From Lineus longissimus (lineage: Eukaryota; Nemertea; Pilidiophora; Heteronemertea; Lineidae): a DNA stretch of 64,000 bases. The stretch spans positions 21,275,292 through 21,339,291 of the forward strand of contig NC_088312.1 in assembly GCF_910592395.1 (NCBI RefSeq), read 5' to 3'. Shown piece by piece: positions 42,873 to 54,768 of the stretch (within the stretch, counting starts at the first letter, position 1; each line of letters begins with the position of its first letter). The translations under genes were made by a program, and so were the position numbers. The notes under the pieces were generated by a model that was not told the DNA's origin, searched no databases, and saw only the letters and a program-made list of their open reading frames with translations.

Positions 42873-45800
42873 ATGCAAATGCAACAGCTGCAGGGACAAG
42901 CTGAGAGGCAACCATTCTTCAAGCCACTAACCAACTCTGTAGAGAACAATGCGAACTTCTTTTCTTATGATCAGGTGAGTTTGTGAAATTCTTCATCAAT
43001 TAGAAAATGGGTTATCAATATCTATTATCATCTGTGTGTTCTGTTGTCTGTGTCTGATCTTACAATGATCTATCTGATACCACTAGCATACCAAATCTTT
43101 AAACATTCTTTGAAATTTAGAAATTAGCTTAAACTCAACTTATTTGCTTCAGTGATTAACTATTAAATACTATTACTATATAAAATGAATAAAATTAGTT
43201 ATGATGTTTTTCAATTGTCTCAATATTTTTTCCAGACAAAACAGAGAACCCAAGAAGTGCCACAAAGGCAGGCCAATGCATCAGCAACATTCTTTGCTCC
43301 GTTATCTCAAAAACAAAAAGGTATGGTGGAACACCTCATTTTGATAATTGGATAGACAACTGATCAAACTAATGCTACTAACTCAGGGAAACCCCTCCAG
43401 ACTATATACCCTGGGCCTCTTTGAGAAGTTTTAGCGAAGCATTATACGGATGCTAATAGTAATATCGTTTCCTCTGACAACAATTGTGACATTCCAGCTG
43501 GAAGTTAGCTATTGCTCTTCTTCCTCAAGCAGGCTGGTCCAAGATTATTTTTGACACAACCACATGTACAATTTCAGAGCATGAAATGAGCCAGAACTCC
43601 ACAATGAACGAGAAGACGGCATCGGATCGCTTGTCTGATCTCCACTCAAAGCTTCACAACGAGGCAGAGAAGATAAGGAAGTGGAAAGTCCAGACAGAGA
43701 TTGAAATCAAACAAAAGGTGTGGTTTTTAGAAGTTTCAAATTAAAATCTTTTCAGTGTGATAGATTTAGAAGTGAGTTTATGTAGTTTGACAGAAAACAG
43801 ATAAAATTCAATGACTACACAATGATCAGTATCACAAGGACCCCTCCAAAGTCCCACTAATATGAAAACTTTGAACGACATTTCAGAATATATTGAAAAA
43901 ATCAAGGGGCTTGGCACACCGGCCCCATTCATGTAGTCTTGAGTAATAAGGCATCGTTTGACATGTTGTACATGAGCAGCCTTTTCCTGTTAGTGGTAAA
44001 AAACTTGCATGATGCGCTTCTTCAATCTTGCAGGATAGGAAAATTCAAGAATCAGGGGTGAGCATAGACTCGTTGAGAAAGACCGTCCTGGAACTACAGG
44101 TAAATTAATGAAAAACATAATGTTATGTTCAAATAATTTCTGGTAAATATTTCAATCCCTGGTCCTAAAGGTAACTACTATCGTCTTCCCCCTTCCTTCT
44201 CACTGGCAAAAAGAAACCTTTAGTTATGTTCATGAAAATTCCATGTCAAAGGACTACTTTATTGAAATAGAGAATCATTTGTTCTTATAATAATCCTGGC
44301 CATTTGTTTTTAGATGAACAATGAAAGTCTTGGTATGAAGCTGAAGGAAGAGCTAGATAATCGAGAGGAAATTGTCCAGAAGTAAGATTTTTCTATCAGA
44401 TGGTCAGAAATCGGGTTGGCCATTTCCCTGCCAAAGTGTTGTCTTCAAACTTCTGGCATCCTCCAAATAAAATGATGATACTAGACATCGGGTTTGTTTC
44501 ATCTCTTTTCAACTCATAGCACTTAAAAGCAATGGCAGTCCCTCTGTACTCGCAAATGCCTCAAGTCAATTTCATTCATTCCTGCTACGACAGACAACTC
44601 CTCGTGTGTTTTGATCATAGCTTGTTAAGTCCCAATGAGTTGAAAAGTATGAAATATAAATTCATTATTGCTTGTTTAAATTATACAGAATCAATGCCAC
44701 ACGAGACATTTGTAACCTCTTGAAGGAACACACATCCAAGGTCGAGAAAAAGCTACAGAACTGTGATAACGAGAGGGTACAGCTCAGAACTAATGAGAAG
44801 GAAAATGTGAAAAACTTAGAGGTAACAGAGAGGAAAAACAATTCTGTTGTCATTTATTTGTACCTCTGGAGTACTGATATGAAATGAATCATCCAGCAGT
44901 GAAACAAGTTTATGTAATTTTAAACTGAATTAAACCAGCATGGTATCCCTTCTTTTTCAAGGCACTTTCCCTTTTTCCAATTCCTGGATCTGCACTACAA
45001 ACTTTGAGAGAAAGGGGGTGGGGGAAAAGTTTGGGCGATAATTGAATCAGCTAAGGCTTTTCAAAACATGGAGCGGATCTGGGCATTATTTTATCTTTTC
45101 TTTTTTATTTCAGGATTTGTCAAAAAGGTTTACATTACTGGATATCAAGTCAAAAGAACATCACAACAATTTGATCAACAAATGTGAGTGAATAATCTTG
45201 ACCTTTCAATCTTTCATGCAGCACACCTTTCACAATTTCCATAAAATGCTCATTTTAACTCATCAAGAGCATTCAAACAAGAGTTCAAATATTGCTACCC
45301 AGAGCTTATAACACCTAGTGGACGCTTAGCTCTCAACTAAATATTTTCAGTGCTCGAATTTAAAATTGAATTTTTGAGACAAGTGCTGTGTCTTCAGCAG
45401 TATGTGGAGGTGCCGCAATTAATTAGCCTTGAGTTGTTGACACTTAATCTAGTGCCGTTGTATTTATAGTAAATGTTTACGATTTCTTATTTCAGTACAA
45501 ATGGAACAAGAGGACAAAGCTAAAATGTCGGCAGACTATGAGGCGAGGTTGAATGAAGCTGAAGCAATGGTTCGTAGAGTGACAGAAGATTTTGTTTATC
45601 AGAATCAGATCATAGGGTTGAAGTTGACGTGTCCCTCAGAAACACAAAAATAGGTGTCATCAGTTGGAAAATCTTGTATGTACATAATGTAGTAGAAATT
45701 GTTGTTTTCGTAGTTGTTATTTGTTTTAAATTCGATTGCAGCTCAAAAATCTCCAACAAAGTTTTCAAGAAAAAGAGCAAGAAATTGCTGTCATTAGAAA

Positions 45801-48800
45801 AGAAATGAAGGAAAACCAAGCCCATATTCAGGAAATGGTCACAGAGCATAGTAAGTCTACTTAGGTCATATGATGTGTAGCATCATTTTGTACTGCTATG
45901 TTTGGATGTCCAATAAGGTCTTATATTTGGGTCGTTTTGAGGGCTCATAATTAAAAATTAATCAATACAATTTAATATGTAAATGATTTGCAATGTCCTT
46001 TTCAAATCAGTCGTTTACTTTGAGATAAAGTCAGAATACATACAGTCAATGCAATCATTTGTTCCACAGGTGTTCTTGGGCAAAAGTTCAATGAAGCCTC
46101 AGCTCTGGCATCTAAACAGAAAGAACACATTGATGAAGTAACTACTGAACTTGGAGAAGTTAGGGTGAGTCAACTTTCTCGTCTTACTTGTCTGATGAAC
46201 TCCTAGAACAAGCTGGTGTCTACTCAGCGACTTCATAACATGACTGGCGAATGTACTTATAACAACTCTCAAAGAAGAAGGTTATATATCCGGCTGTTCA
46301 ATATGTCCGAATGTTTCAACAGAAAAGCCCTTTCCAACTCAATACCGGTAAATGGATCTGGGTGCTAACTTTTTGTGCAGGTCCTGAATTTGTCCAGGAG
46401 CAGGGTTGGGACGAAAAGGATTGTGGAGAACCGTGGTCTTTACTTCACCTCAAGAAGATACAGCCACAAATGTAATATTGTCCGCTCATGGTAACCAACT
46501 TAAGTCTAATTTAAACCGTTTTTTTCAGGAATCAAAAATTAATCTTGAAACTGAATTGAGAAACACTGAGACCAAGCTCCTTGAGGCCATCACTAGCAAA
46601 GACAAGATGGCCAAGAACTTTCATGAAACAGAGAAACTGTATATTGAGAAGGTGAAATCTCTAAAAGAAACACATGCACAAACGGGAGCGGAATTAGAGA
46701 AGGAGATGTTACAAGTAGAGGAACTTGATATGAAGCTGAAGAAGGCCCAGGCTTTTATTGAAGAACTCAAAAGCTCAAAAGGTAAAGTACAAAAACTTGC
46801 TGCTGTTATAATTATAAATAATTCGAATGCGATTCTGGTTCAGCAACAATCAATTAACTGTGTTTTAAATTACTATTTCCTCTTTTTCTCTAGATATGCT
46901 AATCTTGGAAAGAACCGAGGCACAGGATCAAAAGAAAGAGCTGCAGTCTGTTTGTGTAAGTACCATGAAAGATGATCAAGTTCTCTGATAAATTGGCACA
47001 GTGGCCAGTCGAATCTGCTAGGACGAGGAGGCACAATGAGTCACATCCTTTTCAGGGCTTATATGGATACTAGAAAAACAACTATGTTGTTTAAGATGAA
47101 ATGTCCTGCGTGAAGTCTTGCAGACGATGCCTCATGATGAATCCGTTTTGATGCTTGTGTCACTGGCAAAGTTACTGTTGGTAGGCATAGCTTCTGGCCT
47201 TGTTACAAACTCTGTCCGGGCTCTGAAAAGGTATGTGACTCACTGTGCCACCTATAGAGATTCATAAAAACCTTGTTCCTCATTGCGGCTCAACGTAAAA
47301 CGGAAATGTTATCTGTTTCATACTGTATTTCAGGAAAGACTTGAAAAAGAGCTATCGGACCTTGATGAAAAGTACTCGTCCCTTTGTGGTGAACAAGCTG
47401 TAAACGAGAAGGAACGGGTGGATATGGACTCAAAGAATAGTTGTTTGCAGGTAACATAGTCTCCTGTAAATCCTTTACATAAGTGCTCCCATATTGCAGG
47501 ATGATTCGTAGACTGTCAGATTGGTACGTTGTGGCCCGACTGATGTTTGTAAATTAACATTAGCACCTCGGAAGTCATTGGTTCGCTCCCTGTCAGATCA
47601 TTTCCTCTTGTGATCCAATTCACCAATTTCCTATTCTAATTCAAAATTTCAGCATCATCACAGGTGTTCTACCCTTGCAATGTGGAGGTCATTTCTTTAT
47701 GTCTCATGTGGCATTATTTGTTTCAGGCAACTATTGATGCTTTGAATGAACAAATCATAACCTTGTCCAGTCAGCAAGATGTCCTCAACAGTAGCATCCA
47801 AGCTAAAGCTGACCTTTTACAGGAAAGGGAGGTATGTTAGTATCGATGGCTATACACTCAGCCTCACAATATCAAGCCAATTGGGTACATCACCTTATGT
47901 CGATGGGAACTTCATCCCAGACCCCTCTCATCTTAGTGAGGTATATTTTGATCTAGTTTTTGGAATTTTACCAAGGTACATACTTGTGTTATGTCTTTGT
48001 TCCGTAGCAAAATAACATGTACAGTTCAGTCCTCCCTATTGCCTTGCTGTAGCCACTATCGAACTTAGCTTTGTTAATCTCAACACAATTTCCAACAATC
48101 TTTCCTCTTTGCTAGTCTGAGATACATCAGCTGAAAGACGAGTTGAAGGATGCCTTACACAGAGAGAAAGCATCATACGAGAAGTTGGATCAGTTGAAAG
48201 CAAAACTAAACACGGAAAGGTAATGCACGCTTTAAACTGTCTTACTATGATCTAGTCATCAGCTGTAGCACGTGTCAAAGATGAGCATAAGAATGTGTTG
48301 GACCACCTCACATGCATCAGAACCAAGTTTATGTCTAGCATGACTTGCGCCTTCACTTTTGATAGTTTTTGAAACTTTTTGCCATCTTGAGTTGATAGCT
48401 TTGTAGCATGGATGCTAAAAGCATTGTGGAACTAGAAGTAAGAAGAGCACCGAGCTAAGGATCACTCAAGGGCCCAAGCCTATTACTAAGTACAACAACT
48501 GTGGCATCATCGTGTTATGTCAAGCAAACCCCCTAGATAATGATATGGGTTAAGTGAATTTTTCCATTTCATTATCTTTGAATGATCTAGTGATGAACAC
48601 CTTCAGCTGAATCAGCAGATTGAGGACTTGAGAGATGAGCATTCAGCCGTCAAAAAGGAGTTTGCAACCTCGAAGAAAGAGAACACGAAACTGAAGAAGG
48701 ACATTGAGAAGCTGTCTAAGAAAGAGGATGTTTTGAATGAGCAGTTGGCAGAGTCAAAACAACAAGTTGTTGGACTGAAGTGAGTGTGCTGTCTCACAGT

Positions 48801-51800
48801 GTCTGTGCGGGACTTAAGGGCTTCTATTAGCTTTTCTATGTTCCCCACCTACCTGAACTGAAAATATGAATGCATTACTGTCAACCCTGAAATATTCGCA
48901 ATCGTTTTATTTGTGAAATTGCGACTAAAAAGGATTTCACCAAAACATTTATCCTAAAAATAATGACAAGCTGTTTGGATTTTAGGGAAGAAGTTGAAAG
49001 ATTGGAATATGCCAACAGAGAGAAGGAGGAAAATGCAGTCTGTCTTCTTGAACAAGGAGCATCTACTGTAAGTTCAGTATGAGAGTCACAGCTAAGCATG
49101 AGGTTTGATATCATCCGATAATAAGCCTAAATATTGATAGCCTATTTGAACATTTCTGTGTGATTTGACAATGTCTTCACCAAACAGTTACAATATCTGC
49201 TAATTCCCATGATGAGCCAGAAAAAGGATGGCTAACATCAACACTTTTGTGTGATTGAACAATGGCTCCTCCTTTCTTTCAGACTAAAAACCTGCAGGAT
49301 GAACTGAGCAGCAAACAGAAACGGGCAGAAACCTTGGATGCACAGGTCAAGAATCTCAAGTCAGAAATAACAGAGAAGAATAAGAAGATTAAGGAACTGG
49401 AGAAAGAGGTACAGTAGCACCTCCCTTTGCAGGACACCCTCTCTATGAGGGACAGGGGATTCGGTCCCAATTGGGTTTCAATACATTTTGAAATCTGTAA
49501 TCAGGATGCCTCCCTTTTAAGGACAACATTTTTCAGTCCAAAGGATGTCCTTGATAGAGAGGTTCTACTGTTATTCATAAATTCAAGTGTCCTTACCCTT
49601 GCCATTTCTTTTCTAAAACATCAAGATGAAAGCTAGGAGGGCTGTCAGTCAAACATTCTTTGTCTTATTAAAGTGTTTAGTGAATGGAATATTGGATGAA
49701 ACTACATGTAGTTTTGAAAGAAACAAGCTGACAGAGTTGCACGGAAGAGGTGGTCTGGTCGGCAGCAATATTTCCTAACATTTTCAATCATTTGTCTTCC
49801 AGTTGAAGACCACCAAGGGAAAGCTCACATCATCAACAAAAGCCTTCTCTAAGTTAGAGGATGAGATACATGCCTTGAGAGATGAGTTAGAGAAGGCTGC
49901 TGAAGCCAGGGAAGAACTTCAAGACAAGATCAAAGAAACTGAGTCCTCTCTGAAAGAGAATAATGGAGAAGTTGAAAAGATGAGAAAAGAGGTATGTTGT
50001 GATTCGATTTTGAAAGAACCAATCACTATGTCTATAATGTTATCATACTTTATTCAACAGACAGATTTGCTCAAAACAATTCAAAGCTTACAGTACTGTA
50101 GAGAGAATATGTAGCTAAACTTTTCAATTTTCAGACAAACGAACTGAAGAAGACGACAAACCAAGCTGTGAAGGACAAAGAGAAAGCTAGCAATGAGTTT
50201 GAGGCACAGATGGGAGAAATGATGGCCACTTTACAGAAATATAAACAGGACAACCAGAAGATTGTTGAGCAGAAAGACAAGGAATTGGAACAGATCAAAA
50301 CGAAGATCGAAAAAAAATCAAACAAACAACATGTGAGTATAATTCAAAAATAGATGAGGTTGTTGGATATGATTGATATCAATCCAGATTTAGGCTATGG
50401 GAGGCCGAAAAATGGCTTCCATGTCAATATAATGAGTGGACTGTGACAGTGAAAAAAGATGTCTCACACTTCCATAAGTTAAGTTCACTCCAATAGTGCA
50501 CTAGTATTTCACTGAGTTTGATAAATATATAAAAAGTACAATGTACTGATACAATGTAAAGTTTCGACTTGAAGGAGTTACAGTCTTTCATCTGTGGCTG
50601 ACAGTCCCCTTACAAAACTTTATATGAATTCCTGCAACATTACAATTTAATTGCAGGATGATGAGATAGCGGTACTGAGAGACCAAATTGAAGCATTGAA
50701 AACAAGCCTCGAGACAACTCAGGAAGAAAAGGTAACAGTCTTTTTGCAGCTTTGAACACTTGTTATACAATTTATCTTTCAGGAATTAAGTTCCCTTCTT
50801 AAAATAATCCAGTCAATTACGTAACATAGATTAAGAAACTAAGTGGCGTCTCACTTTAAAATGTGGTAGGGAAGGGTAATTTCTTTGGTCTTTGAGGTCA
50901 ATATCCAAGCATGGCACATTTTTGACCAAATGAATTTAAACTGTTCAAATCATACCAGTAATTTAAAAAGCTAAGGTAGCTTAGACATTAAACTCCAGTT
51001 TGTCATGTTTTGCTCATTGTTTTGTTCAAGGAGAAGAGTGCAAATCTTCACGAGGAAGAAAAATTGACAATCAGCAGGCTGAGTTTAGACCTGAAAGAAA
51101 AGGTAAGTGCAAATACATGAAAAATCTAATTTCCTGAACCGGTGTTGAACACTATCAAACAATTTATTACAAACTGACTATCGCCAAACTTCTAAATCCT
51201 TGTCCACTGATGGTCTGCTAACTTTTCAGATGTTGTGCCTCCACTGCCCTTACAAACTTAGGTCCAGCTTGGCATGACCAGCAGTTTTTGTGACATCTTT
51301 GGAACAGAGTTGGACATGTAGTGTACATGTCCTCCTTAGATTCTCTTAAAACATCTTGTTCAAATTATCTGTAGGATGAAGAATTTGCCAAACTCTCCAA
51401 ACTGCTCGAAAACCTTCAACAAGAAACTGATGTTCTGAAAGAACAAAAAATGGAGTGGTCCAAAACCAAGGAAGATGAAGCTGTCGTCATCAAAGAGATT
51501 AGGCCTGCTCGTTCGGAGAAGCCAAGGGTACAAGAGGTTCCACGGACCCCAGTAATTAAGGTATGCAGACCTGGCTTATTCAGTCACTGCTGACCACGAA
51601 TGTTGGTAGTCAGGGCCGAACTGTCCTGGTCAGTTCATCCAACAACCCTCACTCTTTGATTTTCAGATCACATGAGTCCAGTTCTGTGGACCTGCTGACT
51701 GAAAGTATCTTTTATGTGTTTTAAATAATTGATTGTATGGCTTACAAATCTGGTGAATTTTACGCAGCTGATTATTTAAAGTTATCACCCCTGTATTTAC

Positions 51801-53044
51801 AATAAAATGTTGTCTATTATTTTCACAGAAAACTCCGACTATGGGCTCAATGACCCCACAGTACAGGACTCCTCAGAGAAGTATCCTCAGGCAGCCTGAG
51901 TCTGCAGTCTCTAAGAAACGTCGGGTCATGTTTGCTGGATCAGAAGATGACAACTCTGGGTCGGAATCGTCCTCTTCCGAACTTATGGAAGTTGATGTAA
52001 GTTTAATGATACGTTAGTTTAAGTTCCTTCTGCATAAGTCTCTATCCTGTACAGGGATTCTCCCCAGGACCATTGGTATAGGAGAGTGTCGCAAAGATAC
52101 TATACATAAAACTCCTGCCATCTATATAATTTGTCAGATAGAGATAGGATGGTCAAATTTCAGTCTCAAATGGGACAATTGCATTAATTTTACGCATTGA
52201 ATAATCAGATTGATGAAATTGAAACAAGATTGAAGATCAAGACACCGCAAGCTAAGCAGTCAGCACTTCCACTTCACCTCCGTCCATCACCCAAGGCGCG
52301 CCAGTCTCTAGTGGTTGCTCCAAGCTCCAAGGCTCCGGTTGTGCCAATGAAGCCTGTCCCTCGTGGGTCTTCATGGCAGAAGAAGGTAAGAAGCTGTTAA
52401 TGATGTGACACCATTCGGTTCTGTCCACAACAAGGCAGATCAGCTCTTTGGTCTTTCTTCCAGTCCAGTGCATCACGTTGTCATACTATAAGTTCTCTTA
52501 GCTTGGTCATCCTTCAATTATTTTACCTCAAAATATTACCTTGGCATACATGCAAGTATGGAATTTTCATTGCAGAACAAGGCAGAGATAGCAAAAGCAG
52601 GCGTTGAGAAAGAAGCTAATTATCCAGGGGATGAGCAGATTGATTCCTTCTATAGTGATGATGGATCAAAGAAGAAAAGGGTAAGCTTCAGGTCAATTTG
52701 GACTTTTAAATCCTAATTGACCACCCTGGCATGAGCAGTCCATCCTTGAGGGCAAAAGATGCTCCCAAGAATGGACTGCTCATGTCCGGGTGGCCAGTTA
52801 TTTCCCCACCAACTGCTATGTAAGGAAATGCTGTGAACGGGAACTCTCGCAATCAATATCTCTATTTCAGATAACAAAGGCCTCTGGCAATATCCGTAAG
52901 ACTCCCAACAAAGGGCCTGGAAAGTTCTTCAAGTCTTCACCGCATGAGAGACGCAAGATCCAGGCACTCAAAGAAAACAAAAAGCAGGAGAACCTGTCGT
53001 GGTTTGATTCTGATAACGTGTTTGGATTTGATATGGAGGACTGA
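42873..53044 (+). CDS. SYCP1: Synaptonemal complex protein 1 (transverse filament)
   Basis: Coding exons: 42873-42974, 43236-43320, 43578-43717, 44034-44099, 44314-44381, 44689-44821, 45114-45183, 45496-45578 (donor uncertain), 45742-45850, 46070-46164, 46529-46781, 46894-46955, 47334-47450, 47727-47831, 48116-48219, 48591-48779, 48986-49067, 49283-49408, 49803-49991, 50135-50332, 50657-50731, 51031-51102, 51375-51560, 51829-51996, 52209-52385, 52576-52680, 52871-53044. Phases close throughout, giving about 1110 aa (human 976). LHNEAEKIRKWKVQTE and NATRDICNLLKEH match the conserved SYCP1 N-terminal region. A central coiled coil of about 800 residues follows, then a basic C-terminus with TP motifs (TPQYRTPQRS) and KKRRVMFAGSEDD. 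SYCP1 self-assembles head-to-head between homologous chromosome axes in meiosis, with its C-terminus on DNA. The start is the first ATG of the first recognisable exon. Confidence 0.9.
47028..47251. mobile_element. Inverted-repeat element in SYCP1 intron 12
   Basis: GGCACAATGAGTCACATCC...cagggct at the left is mirrored by ctctgaaaagg...TGACTCACTGTGCC at the right, an imperfect ~30-bp terminal inverted repeat. Confidence 0.5.
49412..49570. mobile_element. pogo/Tigger-like MITE at the SYCP1 exon 18 splice donor
   Basis: The element starts CAGTAGCACCTCCC and ends AGAGGTTCTACTG. Its left TA target is the +2/+3 of the donor: GAG|GTA followed by CAGTAG, so donor positions +4 onward are element sequence. 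Confidence 0.75.
52717..52797. repeat. Short hairpin repeat in the last SYCP1 intron
   Basis: CACCCTGGCATGAGCAGTCC is mirrored by GGACTGCTCATGTCCGGGTG. The stem is nearly the whole repeat. Confidence 0.55.
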
Positions 53045-54768
53045 GGTATAGAACCTGGCTGGAAGTGTAGTTGATGGTCAGAGTTACCTTGTCATGCTCA
53101 GTGGATGAGAAGAACTTGTGTGATTGGTAGTGGAGATGGTGTGTGGCATCGATATTGCAAGTTTAGACACAAACTAGATTTACTTGGCTTGTGTTGTGAC
53201 GTGTGATTGCTATAGTAGGAAACCTAATAGTGCAGTGCAGTTTCTTTTTTACTGTTTCGGAAGGGAAAATTTCATATCTGAACAGTATAAGTACAGGGGA
53301 ACCTCCCTTAGCTTAGTTGTCACCTCTGCCAGGGAACAAACTTTCTAACCAAGAGACTGATTTTTGTCCCAGGGTGGTGATTTCTATTCAATTTGTCCTG
53401 TAATCAGGGCAGAAAGTTTCTAGTAGAGTTCTTGTCTGTCTGTGTTAGTCATTTGAAAGCCACAGTAGCATAGAACAGGAATTTCCAATGACTCAGTTGT
53501 CAACATCATTAAGTAATGGTTCAATCTTGTCATGTATAGTAGAAGAATGGTTGAATGTAGCTATATCAGAGAAGGGTACTGTCCTTCTGAGGTGGCAGAT
53601 TTGATGACAACAATTTATTGATGTGATATTTATCGAGAAAGTATTTCGTAAGCATTTTACTTTAGTCTGTTCTCACTGCTGTAATTTGTGGATTCTGAAT
53701 ATCTTATTTGTTAATCAGCAACCAAATGTGATGTATTGGAGTCCATTGAGGGTTTGTTTCTGTTTTCTCAGTCCCTCTGGGCTCAAACTGTGATAAGATA
53801 TGTAAAAAGAACCTTACTAAGTTGTTATACTCACATGTTAAATTTGATGTAAAACTTGTTCAAGAGATTTCATATTAAATTATTGTTTAACAAAAATAAG
53901 TTTGCTGTCCTTATCTATGATATCAAAATGAAGTGTCGGATTACTCTTCGTGTTATTGTCTCCATGTCCATCCTACAAAACGGTGGGAGGAAATTTGTTT
54001 CTGTGACTTTTCTTTGGACATAGGGAATGAAGCACAACCTTATGGGCCACTGAAAAGATGACACAACCTGTCTTCGTGCCCACAACCTATCTTTGGTTCT
54101 GGTCTTGGTCCGAGGATAACTTGGCCATGGTTGTGACAATGTCCTGGGACCATTCAATGTGTACTGAAGATAGGCATGAAGTGTACAGACACGGGGAGGA
54201 GGCACATGTGTATATTCAGTGCATCCAGTTAGAAATGGAACATCTTGATGTCGGAATAGTGACCCTCGCCGAAGACAATGTCTTCACGGCTGCTACGGAA
54301 ACTGTCCGAACACAACAACACCAAAAATAGAAACCGGAAAATTCAATTTTTGTTTTCCTAATTTTTCCTGATTTTCTTGAACATAAGATCTAGTTTGGGT
54401 GCGAATAAGTGTCCATTGTATTATATTAGCACTACATGAACTAGCTACGGGGCAGTTTTATCACCCAGAGGTAAGGAGGCCTTGTACAATGCGATAATTT
54501 TTTCGTCCGGTTATAGACATTAGTTTTATACACTACAGTGACATGACAGTGTCGGTTCTGTTTTCGGACGCCTGGCTTTGATATCTCATCACAGGTCTTG
54601 AATGTACCATATACGTTCTGGTGGCGCCATGTGGTTTCTTTAAAAACAAACCACATCACACCACAACAATGAATATGGTACTTATTATCCGCCTGTCCCA
54701 CATCAATTTTCTGAATCTTGACTTTGATTTGAGAGTTTTTCTGTGAATGTGGATTTATTTGACAGATC
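53045..54768. other. SYCP1 3' UTR and SYCP1-SKA3 intergenic region
   Basis: An ATTAAA at 53874-53879 may end SYCP1. The 90-codon frame at 54058-54330 has no recognisable features. Nothing else supported. Confidence 0.4.
53294..53430. mobile_element. pogo/Tigger-like MITE, truncated
   Basis: Left end CAGGGGAACCTCCC after TA. The interior is recognisable and the right end is decayed. Lies in or just after the SYCP1 3' UTR. Confidence 0.5.

Noticed and set aside
45578-45652. Extension of SYCP1 exon 8 to the stop at 45652
   Set aside because: The next exon at 45742 is in phase with an upstream donor near 45569 or 45578; reading through would truncate the protein before most of its coiled coil.
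47512-47600. tRNA-like stretch (ttggttcgctccctg) in a SYCP1 intron
   Set aside because: Only the B-box resemblance holds; no cloverleaf.
54058-54330. 90-codon plus-strand ORF between SYCP1 and SKA3
   Set aside because: No domain, no splice support and no clear coding bias.
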